From assembly GCF_014204935.1 (NCBI RefSeq), contig NZ_JACHMJ010000001.1, positions 2,170,001 to 2,234,000 on the forward strand: a stretch of DNA of 64,000 bases, in the 5' to 3' direction. The notes under the pieces are model-generated. The model was not told where the DNA came from. It searched no databases and saw nothing but the letters and a program-made list of their open reading frames with translations. Both the position numbers and the translations under genes were made by a program. Within the stretch, counting starts at the first letter, position 1. Each line of letters begins with the position of its first letter. The stretch comes from Conyzicola lurida (GTDB lineage Bacteria > Actinomycetota > Actinomycetes > Actinomycetales > Microbacteriaceae). Below are positions 63,479-64,000 of the stretch, in pieces.

Positions 63479-64000
63479 GTGGCTGCTGACGACACAGACT
63501 TCGGTACGGAGATGCGTGGATACCGCAAAGAAGCGGTAGACAAAGCAATCCAAGACCTCCGGCGCGAGCTGATCAAAGCGAACGCCGACAGGGCCGAAGC
63601 CACCAAAGAGATCAAGCGTCTCGCGGCGGTGGCGGAAGACCTGCAGGCCGAGCTGGACGAGACCGGTACACCCACCTACAGCGGACTCGGCACCAAGCTC
63701 GAGAACACCCTGCGGGTCGCGGAGGAGCAGTCGACCCGGCTCATCAGCCAGGCGGACATCGACGCGGAGAAGCTGCGCAGCAGCGTCAACAACGAGATCC
63801 AGAAGCTGTCGGCGGACGCGCGCGAGACCGCCGACCGCCTGGTCTCCGACGCCACAGCACAGTCGAACCAGCTGCTCGACAGCTCGCGGTCCGAGGCCGA
63901 GCACGTGCTGGGCCGCGCGAAGACCGAGGCCGAGACGCTCATCAACGACGCGGTGCGCGAAGCCGCGTCGATCCGCGGCGCCGTCGCGACCGAGGCCGCC
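63479..64000 (+). CDS. DivIVA-like long coiled-coil protein, cut by the window edge
   Basis: The first 174 codons of a coiled-coil protein. TDFGTEMRGYRKEAVDKAIQ at the start matches the DivIVA N-terminal motif (RGY-x-x-x-x-VD). The rest is an almost unbroken coiled coil of heptads rich in Ala, Glu, Arg and Lys (EIKRLAAVAEDLQAELDE, AEEQSTRLISQADIDAEKL, AEHVLGRAKTEAETL). Such proteins organise poles or septa in actinobacteria (Wag31, Scy, FilP types). GTG start at 63479 after AAGGAG. The end lies beyond the window. Confidence 0.85.
   Translation, partial: MAADDTDFGTEMRGYRKEAVDKAIQDLRRELIKANADRAEATKEIKRLAAVAEDLQAELDETGTPTYSGLGTKLENTLRVAEEQSTRLISQADIDAEKLRSSVNNEIQKLSADARETADRLVSDATAQSNQLLDSSRSEAEHVLGRAKTEAETLINDAVREAASIRGAVATEAA

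Overview
This is high-GC DNA of an actinobacterium, most probably a member of the Microbacteriaceae; the genus cannot be fixed from the sequence alone. The reasons are the strong GC bias in third codon positions, the frequent GTG starts and 1-4 base gene overlaps, starts preceded at 6-7 bases by a TAnnnT -10 box without a Shine-Dalgarno sequence (leaderless style), CarD, GlgE, GatCAB, an unusually long NAD-dependent DNA ligase, and a trailing DivIVA-like coiled-coil gene. I see no rRNA, tRNA, CRISPR array, insertion sequence or prophage gene.

Bases 1-17.3 kb form a catabolic island. A peptide-type ABC substrate-binding lipoprotein (cut by the window edge), an amidohydrolase, a cysteine hydrolase, a cytidine-deaminase-like protein, a second amidohydrolase-like protein and a small membrane protein are read leftward. 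A GntR/FCD regulator is read rightward. A tight five-gene leftward operon encodes an aminotransferase-V protein, a covalent-flavin amine oxidase, a gamma-glutamyltransferase-like hydrolase, a copper amine oxidase with a histidine-rich tail, and an amidase. A RidA-like protein plus MFS transporter pair is divergent from it, and an aldehyde dehydrogenase plus phosphotriesterase-family pair closes the island. Copies of a TTGGATaC / ATTGGATCCAAT operator stand before the first gene of nearly every unit, which suggests one regulon for import, amide cleavage, amine oxidation and aldehyde oxidation of an unidentified nitrogen compound.

Bases 17.3-26.9 kb are accessory: a macro-domain protein, a SatD-type protein with its membrane partner, a sugar-porter MFS, a second MFS, a FUSC-type membrane protein and a DUF4062-STAND-type ATPase with helical repeats. 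Bases 27-36.9 kb hold gatCAB, two META-domain lipoproteins, a 2-oxoglutarate-type oxygenase, a Tat-exported phospholipase C/acid phosphatase-family protein, and a regulator-serine hydrolase-membrane protein operon.

Bases 36.9-51 kb are core chromosome: ligA, mnmA, carD, a TetR regulator with a near-perfect operator, a secreted beta-helix protein, a cysteine desulfurase, glgX, ybaK and glgP. Bases 51.1-55.5 kb hold a SipW-type signal peptidase operon with small secreted proteins resembling TasA/camelysin exports, including one with a ricin-type lectin domain and one with a sortase-like tail; this is a candidate extracellular matrix or surface-fibre system. Bases 55.9-64 kb hold glgE-glgB (so the window carries GlgE, GlgB, GlgX and GlgP of alpha-glucan metabolism), a YbbN-like protein, a two-part membrane protein and the start of the DivIVA-like gene. 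A dispersed palindromic repeat built on GAGCCTGTCGAA sits in several intergenic gaps and once inside the cysteine desulfurase gene.
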